Below are positions 36,267 to 47,621 of a DNA stretch of 64,000 nucleotides, piece by piece. The stretch's first letter is position 1. The number at the start of each line of letters is the position of its first letter. The notes under the pieces are model-generated. The model saw nothing but the letters and a program-made list of their open reading frames with translations, was not told where the DNA came from and did no database searches. A program made the translations under genes and the position numbers. The DNA lies in the NCBI RefSeq assembly GCF_918797505.1, contig NC_092794.1:68113345-68177344 (forward strand), read 5' to 3'. This DNA is from Bemisia tabaci (taxonomy: Eukaryota > Arthropoda > Insecta > Hemiptera > Aleyrodidae).

Positions 36267-36479
36267 ATGCTGATCGTGGACTGGAACTCGACGACGACGA
36301 CGACGCCGGCGCCGCTGAGCACGACCACGCTCGAGGCCCTCAACATCACCCTCGAGAACGTCAGCGTCCTCGTCGACAACGCCTCCGCCACCGCCAGCCC
36401 GGAGCTCCCCACCTCCAAGTTCAAGACCGTCCAGGTCGTCATCTTCATCATCATCGCCACGTGTCTCAGTATCATCACG
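36267..36479 (+). CDS. mAChR-A: mAChR-A coding exon 1: extracellular N-terminus and most of TM1
   Basis: It encodes residues 1-71. The start is the ATG at 36267, with a purine at -3 and an in-frame stop at 36165-36167. Residues 1-50 form a short Ser/Thr-rich ectodomain with four N-glycosylation sequons (N7, N26, N31, N38) and no cleavable signal peptide, as is usual in this class. Residues 55-71 (VQVVIFIIIATCLSIIT) are the first part of TM1. The exon ends at ACG before GTACGT (phase 0). Exon 2 then continues TM1 with VVGN, carrying the family-typical Asn. GC content is high. A 178-codon frame on the opposite strand (35979-36515) is an antisense shadow. Confidence 0.88.
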
Positions 36480-36969
36480 GTACGTCGCCAACATCATTAT
36501 TTTAATCTTAGTCACTCATCCTTGAAATTTTGTCTTTGTCGGCTGGACATTCATAGAATAGGTTAAATGACGAAGTGTGATTTGTCGGCCATACGATTCT
36601 AATTGGTCCAATCGCTCCCGGCCATAGGGAGATTGGACAAATGAGAGTCGGGTATGAAAATCTTGTCATTAATTTTGTAAAAATGCAACAATTACAACAA
36701 TTTAAGCAATTTCAGCAAAATGAAATTGTACAGGTTCCTCAAAAAATTCTTTTAGACTATAATAAGTTTTATTTTCAATTGGGGAAGGAATATTTTGACG
36801 GAACCTTCCCTGGTCGAATGGATGGTCGAATCGAATACCGAAAAAGGGGCGAAAATCAGCCCTTATTGTGGGAGGCTCTTTGGCAATAGCTGATGAAACT
36901 TGGTTCCTTCCTGCTCAATGCAGTCCATTAAAGTCTTTATTTCCATCTTTGACGGGTTTCTGGTTTCAG
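36480..36969 (+). other. mAChR-A: mAChR-A intron 1 (490 bp, phase 0, inside TM1)
   Basis: The donor is GTACGT and the acceptor TTTCTGGTTTCAG. No coding content is supported, although an 82-codon frame at 36641-36889 is open by chance. It holds a small inverted repeat near 36605-36640 (ATTGGTCC against GGACAAT-like). At about 36880-36931 it holds the right end of a family I MITE (GGCAATAGCTGATG, GGTTCCTTCCTGCTC, CAGTCCA). That end lies about 40 bases upstream of the acceptor, so transposon sequence may contribute to the branch-point region. Confidence 0.85.
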
Positions 36970-37291
36970 GTGGTGGGGAACTTCATGGTGATGATCTCGT
37001 TCAAGATCGACAAGCAGCTGCAGACAATTAGCAACTACTTCCTGTTCAGCCTGGCGATGGCGGACTTCGCTATCGGGCTCATCTCGATGCCGTTGTTCAC
37101 GGTTTACACGCTGCTCGGCTACTGGCCGCTCGGGCCGACCATCTGCGACACCTGGCTCGCGCTCGACTACCTGGTCAGCAACGCCTCCGTGCTCAACCTC
37201 CTCATCATCAGCTTTGACCGATACTTCTCCGTCACCCGCCCGCTCACCTACCGCGCCAAACGTACCACCAACAGAGCTACCTTCATGATAG
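36970..37291 (+). CDS. mAChR-A: mAChR-A coding exon 2: end of TM1 through TM3 and loop 2
   Basis: It encodes residues 72-178 plus one base of codon 179. N75 of TM1 lies in VVGNFMV. TM2 is about residues 93-114 ([15 protein letters not shown]), with D103 the conserved sodium-site aspartate. Extracellular loop 1 has W123-P124-L125-G126. C130 is the TM3-top cysteine of the disulfide. TM3 holds D137 (WLALDYL), the aspartate that binds the amine of acetylcholine, followed by S141, N142 and the D154-R155-Y156 G-protein motif. [13 protein letters not shown] (158-170) is the muscarinic-type second intracellular loop. The donor is G|GTCAGT at 37292, phase 1. All expected residues are present and there is no frameshift. 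Confidence 0.95.
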
Positions 37292-37337
37292 GTCAGTCAA
37301 TCCGCTTTTTCACGCTTTTCAGTACTCGTCAAATCTC

Positions 37338-37731
37338 AGGCCCTGTCCACACGAGCGCAGTTCGCGGAACTTATTCCTCGAACTTCTCAGTTCCCGGAAC
37401 TTATTCCTTGAAACGAGGCATGCTGTCCACACAAGTTTGCCCGAACTGGAACCGGAACTTCAATAAAACTATACAATTATCGCAAAATAATAGATTATTA
37501 CGGCCGCCAAAGTAACAAAAATAAGTGTCAAGACATGTAAAGGACGTAAATAACAAAAAAAAAAAAAAAAAAAAAAAAATCACATCAAAAGAAACATATA
37601 TAGAAGCTCGGAGTACGGGGGAAGTTCCGGGTTTTGGAGGAATAAGTTTTTAGCCCAACTACGTAAAACTTGTTCCGGGAAGAAGTCCCTCGGAATAAGT
37701 TCCGCGAACCGCGCTCGTGTGGACAAGGCCT
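37338..37731. mobile_element. mAChR-A: Family N fold-back element, 46 bases after an exon donor
   Basis: Ends AGGCCCTGTCCACACGAGCG / CGCTCGTGTGGACAAGGCCT and GTTCGCGGAACTTATTCC form ~45-bp inverted arms with further GGAACTT repeats. The centre has an A run (37555-37579). A short relative is at 48950-49032. Confidence 0.8.
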
Positions 37732-38539
37732 CACACGGCAGGGCAAAATCCGCCCAACATAGTTAATAGACGGTAGCGTTAAGAAACGCTACCTCAGCCC
37801 AAAAGGACAAATCATTATGGTGTCATTTGCCGCAAAAAGTACCGATCAATTCGAGAAATTAACGTTTTGCAGTAATCCAAAAGTTGAGGTTGAAAAGCAT
37901 GGTACGAAACAAAGAAATACGCGCCGAATTTTTCCCTTTACTCGAGGAAAACCAATCTCGAAACGGGAGGTCTGAAAATTGACTCTGAAATAAGATGTAA
38001 GTGTTTACATGTAACATTAGTTAAATAGCGAAAGCTCGAATAAGGTCATGCGTGTAATGTAACTTCCGTTGGGCATTTGATCCTTGTTCAAAATACTCGT
38101 TAAAATCTCATCTGGGGGTTGAATTCAATTTCGCACTACTGTCGTAAAAATCGTTTTCTGCGTAATATTATGAGGAGAAAAATATGACTTTTTTTTATAG
38201 TTTGGATCTTGTCTGATGACCTATTTTAGAAACTACTGCTTTTTGTTTGCTGGTGTTGTTCCTAGTCTTAAAAGCGATTTACTTCAAACGTTTACGTCAT
38301 TAATAATAAATATTATAACTCGAAACTTTGACTCAATGCCTTTGCAAATGTTAAAAAGTAATTAGCATTGACAAATGAAAATCAATATTTACGACCCCAA
38401 ACCTGTTTTTTTTCCGCGTGCTGGAAAATTTGAGCTTCAACCTGAAGGCACTTTTTGCCCTGCCGTGCCACGATTCACTTCATTTACTGAAAACTCAAAA
38501 CACCTCGTATGTTTGTACCGTTAAAGTCAACTTTAGAAA

Positions 38540-38812
38540 TACATCACGTTTGGTTGAGAGAAGATTTGATAAATGAATAATTTTTCCTCGACGTTTCGGC
38601 AAAAATTCCAATGCCAGTTGAAATAAAGCTGAAAGGAAGTTGACTGAACAAACAGTTTCCCTATGTGAGTCCTCTTCTTATCGGTATAAAAGCCAACTTA
38701 GGTTAAGTTAGGTCATACCACTAAACTAACGCGGATGAAGTGCGTGGGGTATCATGGGAGGATGAAGGCGCGTCAAGCCGAGTGACAACTATCATTCCAT
38801 TTCAGACATGAA
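38540..38812 (+). repeat. Family P repeat, copy 2
   Basis: It is a direct repeat of 34380-34650: GACGTTTCGGC, CTGAACAAACAGTTTCCC, AACTTAGGTTAAGTTAGGTC, GTGCGTGGGGTATCATG and GCGCGTCAAGCCG. The AAGTTAGG phrases are not a telomeric array. Confidence 0.7.
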
Positions 38813-40359
38813 CGCCATGGACGGGACTAATTGTAAATCTTCTTTAACTTTGACGGAAAAAAGGGAAATATCAATCACAGCAGATGAGAGTATCAGTATT
38901 TTGATTTTTTTTTCCGAGAGTGTGCATTGGAGGGCGTTCGGGAAAATTCCATAAATATTTAAACATAGTTCCATAAACGGTGTTTTGTCAAAATTTTTGT
39001 GCCTAAATAATCAGATAAGTTTCGAAGAAGTTCTAAGTTGCGCAATGACGTGATCTGGATAAAAGAAGTCATTTCCCACTCGGCAGAATACAGAAAAGAT
39101 GAAGATTGAAATGTATTTAAAGAATAGAAAACTTTACAAACTCCCAGATTTCAAACAAACGATCCAGAAAAGAACAACTATTAGATTCAGGAGAGCTATA
39201 AAGTTCTCTCATAAACACCATAAAGTTTTGCACGATTTCCAGGAAGTTGATACTAAACGAATTTCAAGTTTTCCAGCTTTCCGGTGATATTTTCTTCCTT
39301 ATTAGTGTTGGAGAGAGAGAAGGGAGGTAACTCGCTCTAGTAGGCGGAAGACTCGGAGCAAACTTTGATCGGGGAATTATTGAAGCAACCATCTTGCAAT
39401 GATTAGTGTCGTTGCATCAGTGGTGTCAGATTTCACAAGGAAGGAGATTTTATCAGAATTAGGGGGCTGCGGTACAATCACCTTAGGCGCTTCGCGCCTT
39501 TAACATAAGAAATTTTAAATTCATAAATAAAAAATTTCTCGTAAGCTCATCATAGCAACTTCATTATGAATCGAACTATTCGAAAAACTTCCTCTCGTTT
39601 TTTGAGTTTCTATACCGTATTTTAATTTAAATCTTGATAATGCAACGTGAAGTTGCCCGTGGCTAAAAAGGGATCATTGTATATAAATGCGGACGTAATG
39701 AAAACTTTGACCCTAGGATTTTTTATTCGTTATTGCAAACGCAAGAGAGGAGGGAAACTGGGTTCGATGGTGTTCAAAAGGTAACCCTTCGGTGGGCACA
39801 TTGCGGTCTTTGAGCAGCAATTTTAGATTTTCGCTCCGCACGGGCAGAAGAGCTGCTATGAGCACTGCCGTGCTAAGGAAGAACGCCGTATGAACATTAG
39901 AGATTTGCCAAATTGCCTCCGATAAAATTTTGTTTTTAGAAGGAAATTATGTATATTTTTCTTAGACATTCTCTGATATCTAAGATTAATCTGCTAACAA
40001 TGTTGCCTGAAAAATTTGAAGAAAAATATTCACAACTTTCCCAGTAAATTGGTATTTTATCAACGCCAACTTAGCAACGCCTGAAGGCTCATACGGGGTT
40101 CTTCCTTAGCACGAAAGAGTAGGCCAGTACCTTTAGTATTTCTCAATGCGGGGCTCTGAGGGACACAACTCGCACACAAGAGAATTTTCTCATCTCTGGA
40201 ATATCTGGATATAAGGCCCGAATCCGAGGGTGTAAATATCTGCGGTAACGTCCGATTGCCGTGGTGCGCTCAGCCGTGTTGCCGATATCAATCGGTCACG
40301 CTTCGAGTATTTTCCCGAGCAGCCTTGATGATTGCACACGGATCACTTTTTTACATGCA

Positions 40360-40760
40360 CTAATAAGAAGAGTATTTTACAATGTATTACAGTGTTGCAA
40401 CGTTTCTTCCCTACAATGGAGAATTTGCATGCAAATTTTTAATTGCTTCATCTGAAAGTGCTTAAAGAGCTGATTTCACAGTATTTTTTGTAATTTTTTT
40501 CTGATATGGGAAATAGTATGAAAATAGATTTAAAAGTAAGAAAATGTACCGCCTATTGACGTCATCTGGCGAAATTTCTCATTTAAGCACATGTATTTTA
40601 GCAGATTAGATAATTTTGTCATATCTTCTCCAACAATTGTTCAATTCATGAACCAGGGGTATCCTCGTGTTCAGTTCACTCAGTAGTTTCTAAATTAACA
40701 CGAAATTCATCAAATTTCAGACACCTTCAAATTCTCTATTCTTTGAATAATACAATTATT
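40360..40760 (-). mobile_element. Family M element, uninterrupted copy
   Basis: It carries ACAATGGAGAATTTGCATG, CTTCATCTGAAAGTGCTTA, CGCCTATTGACGTCATCTGG, GGGGTATCCTCG and AGTTCACTCAGTAGTTTC in the order inverse to 10415-11960, so it shows the empty site for both nested insertions there. Confidence 0.65.
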
Positions 40761-41217
40761 TGAACGCAAATCGTTTGTTCCTTCGATTATATTGGCAAAA
40801 TTGATTTAATTCGATAGGTAATTAGTCTGAAAAACAGCAAAAAAAAAACAAGTACCAAACTCAAAGTCAGACCATCACTGTGTGTCGCAGATGGCTGATC
40901 AAAGCTGAGGCAACAAAGGGGGACAGAGAGTGATTTCCATGCATATTATATGATCTTGACATTCAATGTTGGCCTTTAATGATCATCTCGCCACTGGATT
41001 GCGATATGGTCTGTTCTCATTTATTTGGAATGCAAGAAAAAGTAAGAAGAATAAGAACTGAAATGAAAATATCGTTTCAAAATTAAATGTTTGACCTTTC
41101 TGAGAAATTAATGAAACGTACAAGTTCTTAGGGGGTTGCATTATTTTCCCTTTATGGCTAATTTTCTCTCTGAATATCACAGAATACTAGCATGCATTTA
41201 TTTTTCTCTCGAAAAAA

Positions 41218-41476
41218 TGGATCGCATTTAGCAAAAAGGTACCAGCGCGATTACTGTGTTGTAAAAATGTTGCTTCTTCATAAACATCTAAAAATCTCTA
41301 GGGTTAGCAAATAGGTAGTTTTTGCCTCCCACCAACAAATTGTCAATTTTAAAGGAAAATAATTGTGTAAATTTTAATTCTTTACGCATATCAAATATTT
41401 TTAAAAGGAAAGAAAAAGTCGCATGAGTTTGAAAACACCATAATTGCGCTGGTTCCTTCATGCTAAATGCGATCCA
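41218..41476. mobile_element. Family G MITE, copy 3
   Basis: Ends are TGGATCGCATTTAGCAAAAA and TTCATGCTAAATGCGATCCA, with CCAGCGCGATTACTGTGTTG and CATAATTGCGCTGGTTCC. Flanks AA and CA match at one base only. A family J copy begins directly after it. Confidence 0.83.
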
Positions 41477-41757
41477 CATATCGACGGTGTAAGTCGGCAA
41501 TCGTATAACTCGGTTTGCAACGTCGCAGACTTCCTGTCATACTTTATTTATTCAACGGAAATCTACTCAACAGCAATTCTTAAAAGCTGCCATGCTTTTT
41601 CTTCTCCGCGCGAAGAAAATTCTGCATAAACTTCAAGGAATGGTGTCAATTTGTTCTTTTAAAAAATAAATAAATAAATAACCCAGACGCAGAGATTTTC
41701 AGACACCAGATTCGCAAACGAGGTATGTGATTGCGAACTTCCGCCGTCTATATGTTT
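41477..41757. mobile_element. Family J element, copy abutting family G
   Basis: It runs from CATATCGACGGTGTAAGTCGG through CTCGGTTTGCAACGTCGCAG, ACTTCCTGTCATACTTTATT, GAGATTTTCAGACACC and CGCAAACGAGGTATGTGATT to CCGTCTATATG. An AAATAAATAAATAAAT run is internal. Confidence 0.78.
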
Positions 41758-42239
41758 CTTTTTAAATTTTGAATTCGAAAGTTCGGAATAGAGCCCCGCT
41801 TTGGCCAAAACATGCACTCCACTAGGCCGTGGTGGATAAGAAAGGCACTCGTTCACGGTTCGTTTTGAATGGGTGATTAGGGGGGGGGGGGGGGGCTCAA
41901 AATAACTCCTGTTATGTAGGCAACCCGGGAGGCGTAATCGTAACTGCTGCACGAGCAGACGTAAGCGTAGGAGTTAAAAAGTCTGTTTACCCGCGCACCG
42001 CTAATATCGCTTCCTGTCGCTCCTCCTTTCCCCGCTCTTCCCCGGACTCGCTTCTTTTTCAACTTCCCATCGATTCGGAAATTATGGGTAATCGGCTTTT
42101 CGCTCCGTGTCCGCCATGTTGCCAAACGCCCTCACTCCCCAGGGATCGTTTGCTTTTGATTTTTCGCTTAAAGCAATATCGGCTTTCATAGACCCATTTA
42201 GTGATTTGTCATTCGACGTGATATCAAACCCCTTGTAAC
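41758..42239. other. No gene seen; G homopolymer
   Basis: A G run lies at 41881-41895. No repeat family was recognised. Confidence 0.4.
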
Positions 42240-42610
42240 ATTTTTCAACGGAAAAATCGCGATTTGTTGAAATCAAGTTGCAATTTTTTTACGATTTTTT
42301 GGCGATAAAATTGCTAGGATCATCAACGTCCGAGCGATTATCCTCAGTCCTGTCGTCGCCCCAATTATCTAACTAATAAAATCGCATTCGATAAAATCGA
42401 AACTTTATGTCAATTTATCACGATTTTTTGTTCGATAATATTGCGATAAATCGCCGTCGATAAAATTACATTTCATTGCAAATCTATGCGATGAAATCTC
42501 AATTTATTGCAATTTTATCTTCGATAATATTGCGTTAAGTCGCCGTCGATAAAATCGCTATTCATTCTCCGATCAAATCGCAACTTATCGCGATCTCTGC
42601 TACTTGGGAC
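42240..42610 (+). repeat. Family R (ATCGCGAT-rich) repeat, copy 2
   Basis: GTTCGATAATATTGCGATAA and the near-copy in the next unit (CTTCGATAATATTGCG) show an internal tandem duplication of about 105 bases relative to 12826-13075. It ends CATTCTCCGATCAAATCGCA, as in copy 1. Confidence 0.65.
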
Positions 42611-42885
42611 TCTTGGTTCAAACAAAGAAAAAAACTAACTTAACTTCATGTGCGAATTATTCATGAGTAAATTGCGTTAATTCATTAGAATTTAGTCATT
42701 GACCGGTAATAAATCTATTAAAGACTCATTAAACTTGAGAAATTTCGATTGTGAGAAACACTTGGACGCATTTTACCACCTTGGCGCAAAGGGTGCGAAT
42801 CAGGAACAAGGTTCTGTGTTTGTTTACATTTCAACACATTCAATATTTCGAATGACGTAGCCAATAAATCAGTCTATTGGACACA

Positions 42886-43022
42886 TGGATTACATTTTGC
42901 AACAAGGAACCACTATTTCTGGCCCATTTTAGAAACAACATACATGCTACTGGTTTCCCTATGCAGATATGTGCTTTTTGGGAGAGCCGAAATAGTGGTT
43001 CCTTATTGCAAAATATTATCCA
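42886..43022. mobile_element. Family F MITE, copy 3, CA-flanked
   Basis: Ends are TGGATTACATTTTGCAACAA and TTATTGCAAAATATTATCCA, with GGAACCACTATTTCTGGCCC and its inverse. CA lies on both sides (42884-42885, 43023-43024). A family J copy follows directly. Confidence 0.85.
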
Positions 43023-43900
43023 CATATCGACGGTGCAAGTCGGCAATCACACAACTTGTTTGCGGTGTCTGAAAATCTCCGCAATTATGTTATTTTTTAA
43101 AGGAGAACAAATGGACATGATTCTTTGAAATTTTTGCAGAATTTTCCTCGCACATAGAAGAAAAATCACGGCAGTTTTAAAGAATGGGCCTGTTGCAAAC
43201 TTTTGCTAGAGCAAAACTAAGAGTTGTTTCTTATAGATAATGCCTCAAAAATCACGATGAGCGCATCGGCAAACTCTGAAATGCACTCATAACTTCACAA
43301 TCTGCGTAAGAAATTTGCGGTTTTTTGAGCTTCCCGCTTCAAAAACGATACTACGGCACAGGTGAACATTTTGTAAGAGGAGTCGTTCCATCGTCGGCAA
43401 TAATCATCATAGCCGACACCAATCCGCCAAAACACGTTTGATGGGACGAGATAACACCTGAACTGGATTAGACCAGATAACAATCGGTGTGTTAACGTTC
43501 ATATTTTCCACGCCCGAATGGATTGACCTTGAACTGTCCTTGAATTACGCGCGGAACTACGTGCAAGCGTCGGCCATGATGAATATCGCCGACGATGGAG
43601 CGACTCCTCTAACAAAATGTTCACCTACGCCGTAGTATCGTTTTTGAAGCGGGAAGCTTAAAAAAACGCAAATTTCTTACGCAGATTGTGAAGTTATGAG
43701 TGCATTTCAGACTTTGCCGATGCGCTCATCGTGATTTTTGAGGCATTATCTACAAGAAACAACTCTTATTTTTGCTCTAGCAAAAGTTTGCAACAGGCCC
43801 ATTACCGTTGAGTAGTTTTCCGTTTAAAAAATAAAGTATGACAGGAAGTCTGCGACGTCGCAAACCGAGTTATGTGACTGCCGACTTTCACCGTCGATAT
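43023..43900. mobile_element. Family J element split by the GGGCC insertion
   Basis: The left part 43023-43185 (CATATCGACGGTGCAAGTCGG to CACGGCAGTTTTAAAGAAT) and the right part 43801-43900 (CGTTGAGTAGTTTTCCGTTT to TTTCACCGTCGATAT) join to a normal J element once 43186-43800 is removed. The copy at 31678-31941 shows the empty site. Confidence 0.8.
43186..43800. mobile_element. GGGCC element with ~215-bp inverted repeats, AT-flanked
   Basis: It is 615 bp with ends GGGCCTGTTGCAAACTTTTG / CAAAAGTTTGCAACAGGCCC. The inverted repeats run inward to GTCGGC at 43398 and GCCGAC at 43588 with few mismatches, leaving a ~190-bp unique centre. The flanks, compared with the intact family J site, indicate an AT duplication. 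This is the only copy in the window; no transposase. Confidence 0.85.
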
Positions 43901-44781
43901 CTTCTTCAGTTCGCAACCTCAGTCACAACTAAACCGCGTTTAGCAGGAAAGAACCTAGCCACACCAGGTATTGCCAAATGCAACTGCTTTCTGATTAACG
44001 TGGTCCAATCGTCCCTTTGAGAGCGCATGACGTCCGTCATGGGTAACCTTTAGAGATCCCTGGCAATCATTAGATGAAACGACTGCCTTCAATTTTTCGA
44101 ATCACGAGCTGCCCCCCCCCTCCGTATCCATCCTCACGGATTGCCTCGTGGCAACGGAGCCTTCCGATTCGGGTTTGTTTGCCTCTCGCACTAACAACAC
44201 ACGAGCGATCGTCATCCGATTATTGTATAACAGGCTATTATTGGTTCCCTGCTCGCTGCGCCTGCCGTACTCGCAAGATGCAAGATTTCAGCTGTGGCGA
44301 AAACTTTCCCCGCTTGAGGCATTGATCCCCCCCCCCCCCCCCCCTATAATCGCTCTAAGACTCTCGGCCCGCCAATTTCCTTCAATAAAAGTCATTTTTC
44401 TGATTTCGGCTCTAACATTTTAGCCCCGCGATTGTTTTTCTCCCAGGAGGCTGTGAAAATAAAATATAATGACAGCGAGTTCTCCCTGTTTCCTCGGACT
44501 CCTAGGTTACTTTTTAATTTCACCCTTCTTTGGTCCTTTGAGCCGACCTTCCATCCCACTCCACGAACTGTCCCGTATTGTCAATTTACTCTTAAATGAA
44601 ACGAAAATTGAAGATCATTCTGCTGCCTCTCGAGAATTGTAGGAAGAAACTGATGGTTTTCGGCGTGTCTTCTTAATGGGTCCGTTACACGAGGGGTACA
44701 TAAACGAATAAACCCGCCTCAAATGAAGCTGCCCAACACTTTCTCATATGGTTAGAACTTGGGAGCGACGAAGTACAGATT
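43901..44781. other. No gene seen; family I fragment and C homopolymers
   Basis: 43930-44013 is a short family I derivative (AACCGCGTTTAGCAGGAAAG ... TTAACGTGGTCCA) lacking most of the interior. C runs lie at 44112-44119 and 44328-44344. No gene. Confidence 0.5.
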
Positions 44782-45009
44782 CACTAGAAGAAAAACACAT
44801 TGGATCTAGAGTCCAGACTCTTGAAAACATTGACAAGAAAAAGGACTCTTGATTCAATCAGATTTAAGCTTAAATCAAAAGGAAATCCGCTCAAATTAAG
44901 AGGCTTGCTTCTTGATTTAAGCTTAAATCTGATTGAATCAAGAGTATTTTTTCTTGTCGATGTTTTTATGAGTCTGGACTCTAAATCCAATGTGTTTTTT
45001 TTTCCAGTG
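44782..45009. mobile_element. Family A MITE, copy 3, TT-flanked
   Basis: It is a 228-bp hairpin, CACTAGAAGAAAAACACATT ... TTTTTTTTTCCAGTG, with TCTAGAGTCCAGACTCTTGA arms and TCAAAAGGAAATCCGCTC in the loop region. TT lies on both sides. Confidence 0.88.
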
Positions 45010-45414
45010 TTGGCTCCAAGAGCATCCTTTCTTTGGAGTTAGTTAGATTCACTCCTGGGAGCGTTTCCATCTTCTTTGGCAGTTGATTTCATCGTTAAAA
45101 AGCCTGAGTGTCTAATCTTTGCATACGAGGTGTAGGTGTCCAGTTATTATTCCAGGACAAACCTAAACAAATACTAACTCTGTCAGGGGCTTCTGTCAGC
45201 TTCTAAATTCAATACATCAGCGAACAACGAGACAACGACCCGACTTGTGAACAGAGACTGTGTATTTTAGAGACACCACATTGATATCTTTCCTGTATTT
45301 TTTGCTCTAAAATGATTATTGATTTGGACACATCATAGTACATCCTATGAGCAAACTTAACCTTAACTTCTCTCAAATTTAAAAAAATTAGAGATACCTC
45401 AAAGTGCGTTGATG

Positions 45415-45535
45415 AAGGCGCAGAGATACAACTATTCGTGCATACTGAATGCCCATGTTGCATGTGCAAAATTGAAGGCGCGATGACATGGCACAAGGCG
45501 TCAACTCGCAGTCCTCTGCTATGCTGCTGATGAGT
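45415..45535 (+). repeat. Family Q interspersed repeat, copy 6
   Basis: GGCGCAGAGATACAACTATT, GCCCATGTTGCATGTGC, AAAATTGAAGGCGCGATG and CAACTCGCAGTCCTCTGC closely match copy 4. Confidence 0.6.
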
Positions 45536-46164
45536 TGTCGTTCAGATTCTGCAGATTAGTTAAAAAACGAAGCCCGAATATGTCTCCCCTATCTTTTCTC
45601 GCATGCATACTGCATACTCGTTTTTCTTTCTTTTTTTTTTCAATTTCAATCGCATGTCTTCTTTTTTTAGGACGTATTTGTAGACCTGTATCTGAAGCTC
45701 GTATGTACCGACACCGTAACTCCCGAAAAAGAGATAGTAGAGTCAATTAGACCCGACTTGGGATTTTTAAGAGTAGAAGTCAAAAAAATAATTCCCTGAC
45801 ACTAGATTTGTTCTTTTTTTCAATTTTATGTCTAATTCTTCTTTTGGGATTTCAAACGGAAGATGCCACAAAAAAATCCTTGACATTCGATTCTTTTCTC
45901 TTTTTTTCTCAATTTGATATGAGCTTTTTTGTGACGTAAAATATTATAATTTATTTTTCAGGGGAAACATTATTAGACATTTTTTACTTTCATTAAAACA
46001 AAACTATCGTTGATTTAAACATATTTCTTTTTCTTGTTTTTTTTTTTATTTTTTCTTTTGATAAAGATTGGGCCTTCAAATGAATTCGATTCTTCTTAGT
46101 TTCGTCCTACCCAGTCGAGCGAAAGTCTTCAAACTACAATCAAACGCTGCGTGGAGAAGAGACT

Positions 46165-46307
46165 TTTACTGAGATCGATATTTTCCCATTTTAAGCCATG
46201 ATGAAGAGTCGATTATTGTGCTGTTCGTCGCAAACACCGTGAAAATCGATCCTTTTCCATAGGTTTAAATGACAGACTCCTCGATTAATCGCAAAAGCTC
46301 GACAAGC
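46165..46307. mobile_element. Family K MITE, copy 2
   Basis: GATCGATATTTTCCCATTTT, AGTCGATTATTGTGCTGTTC, AAAATCGATCCTTTTCCATA and GACTCCTCGATTAATCGC are in family order. Confidence 0.65.
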
Positions 46308-47002
46308 CTATGAAGAAGAATGGCAGAATCCTCCCCCTAATTTCCTCTTTCGCTGCCGCGTTACATCCGTCCTTTCACTTTCCTTTCAGTCTGCGCCGGA
46401 CGTGGTCAAGCTCAAGCTGTCCATTTTACTTCATCAACCCTTTGATTTTCTTTCGGCACACAATTCACGTATGATCCCCACGCGTGGATGTAGTTTAATG
46501 TAGTTTCAAAGTTTGAGACTTCCGTCATAGAGCGGTGCCTTCTAGCCTGTTCCTTTGTTATACTCCTTTGTTCCAGAAATACGCCCTCTGGGCTTTAAAC
46601 TCGCTGCTGCTAATAAATGCTGCCACGCTAAGTAGGAACGCGGAATGAACATTAATGTCGCCAAAGTTCCTCCGGTTAAGTGTCATTTTTGAGAAATGTT
46701 AGGAGTATTTTCCCTTAAAATTTGCATACACTCAGATCACTTAATTAGTATTAAAATTAGTTGAAAATATAAAATATAACATAAAAAAGCCGTATTAAAT
46801 AAGTGAAATAATATGAAAACAAGTAGGTATAACTGACGAGAAAGTCACTTGAATAATAAAATATTTTAATATCCTTGCGTACCTCCTTGCTTTCCTCTCT
46901 ACCCTTTTCCTAATGTAAAAATACCCATAAGTAGAACTAAGCATACCTCTATGGAATTCTGTATTATTAATCAATTATTTATGGTCCAACAAAGACCTTA
47001 AC

Positions 47003-47147
47003 CATGGGCGTATAGCTAGGGGGGTCCTGGGGGGGCCTGCCCCCCTCCCCAGAAAAACGGGATCCTCCATTCTTCATCCCCCGCTCTTTTCACCACGAGA
47101 AGTGGTCCCATGGCCCTCCCCAGAGAAATTTCCTAGCTACGCCCCTG
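47003..47147. mobile_element. hAT-like MITE with 8-bp target duplication
   Basis: Ends are CATGGGCGTATAGCTAGG and CCTAGCTACGCCCCTG. ACCTTAAC is duplicated exactly at 46995-47002 and 47148-47155. A GC-rich hairpin (CTGGGG, CCCCAG) fills the 145 bp. CA...TG ends and the 8-bp duplication fit the hAT superfamily. Confidence 0.85.
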
Positions 47148-47621
47148 ACCTTAACCTAGAAATTAGATGAATCATATGTACGTAGAGATGATGATCCAAC
47201 GAAGATCCTTCTTTTGTGATGATGTTTTAGCGGATCGAAAAGCTTCGCCCAGCACAATGTAATAAAGATCGTTTGTAACAAATAAAACGAAAGGTATCAA
47301 GGCTAATCATACTTATTTTATTAGATTAACAAAGATTATGTATTAAGCCGAAAGTTTTTAGGGAACCTCAGATATGGAGACAAAATGCACTCTGAATCCG
47401 AGTTAGGAAACTTCATCAAACTATCATTTCAAGGAGAGTGAGCAACTGACATCCCATCGAATATTTTTGGTCCCGTCAGAGTCGTTGGATTATAGCCTGC
47501 GGATAGTGTGCCACAACTTGAACTCCCAACTTCCTAATGCACATTTGGTGGAGATATTTCATGTTCCATCAGCACACGCAAAGTTTCGAACGGGATGTAA
47601 TTAAACGGAAAGAGAGATATT

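Noticed and set aside
36122..36505. 127-codon plus-strand frame overlapping exon 1
   Set aside because: It has no ATG start, reads the hexamer run as Gly-Gln and is out of frame with the receptor.
35979..36515. 178-codon minus-strand frame, the longest apart from LINE and receptor frames
   Set aside because: It lies antisense to exon 1 and the GGGGCA run; its Pro/Leu and acidic runs come from the hexamer repeat and the GACGAC stretch.
36641..36889. 82-codon Gln-rich frame in intron 1
   Set aside because: It is an AT-rich low-complexity frame ending in a MITE fragment; the receptor frame is complete without it.
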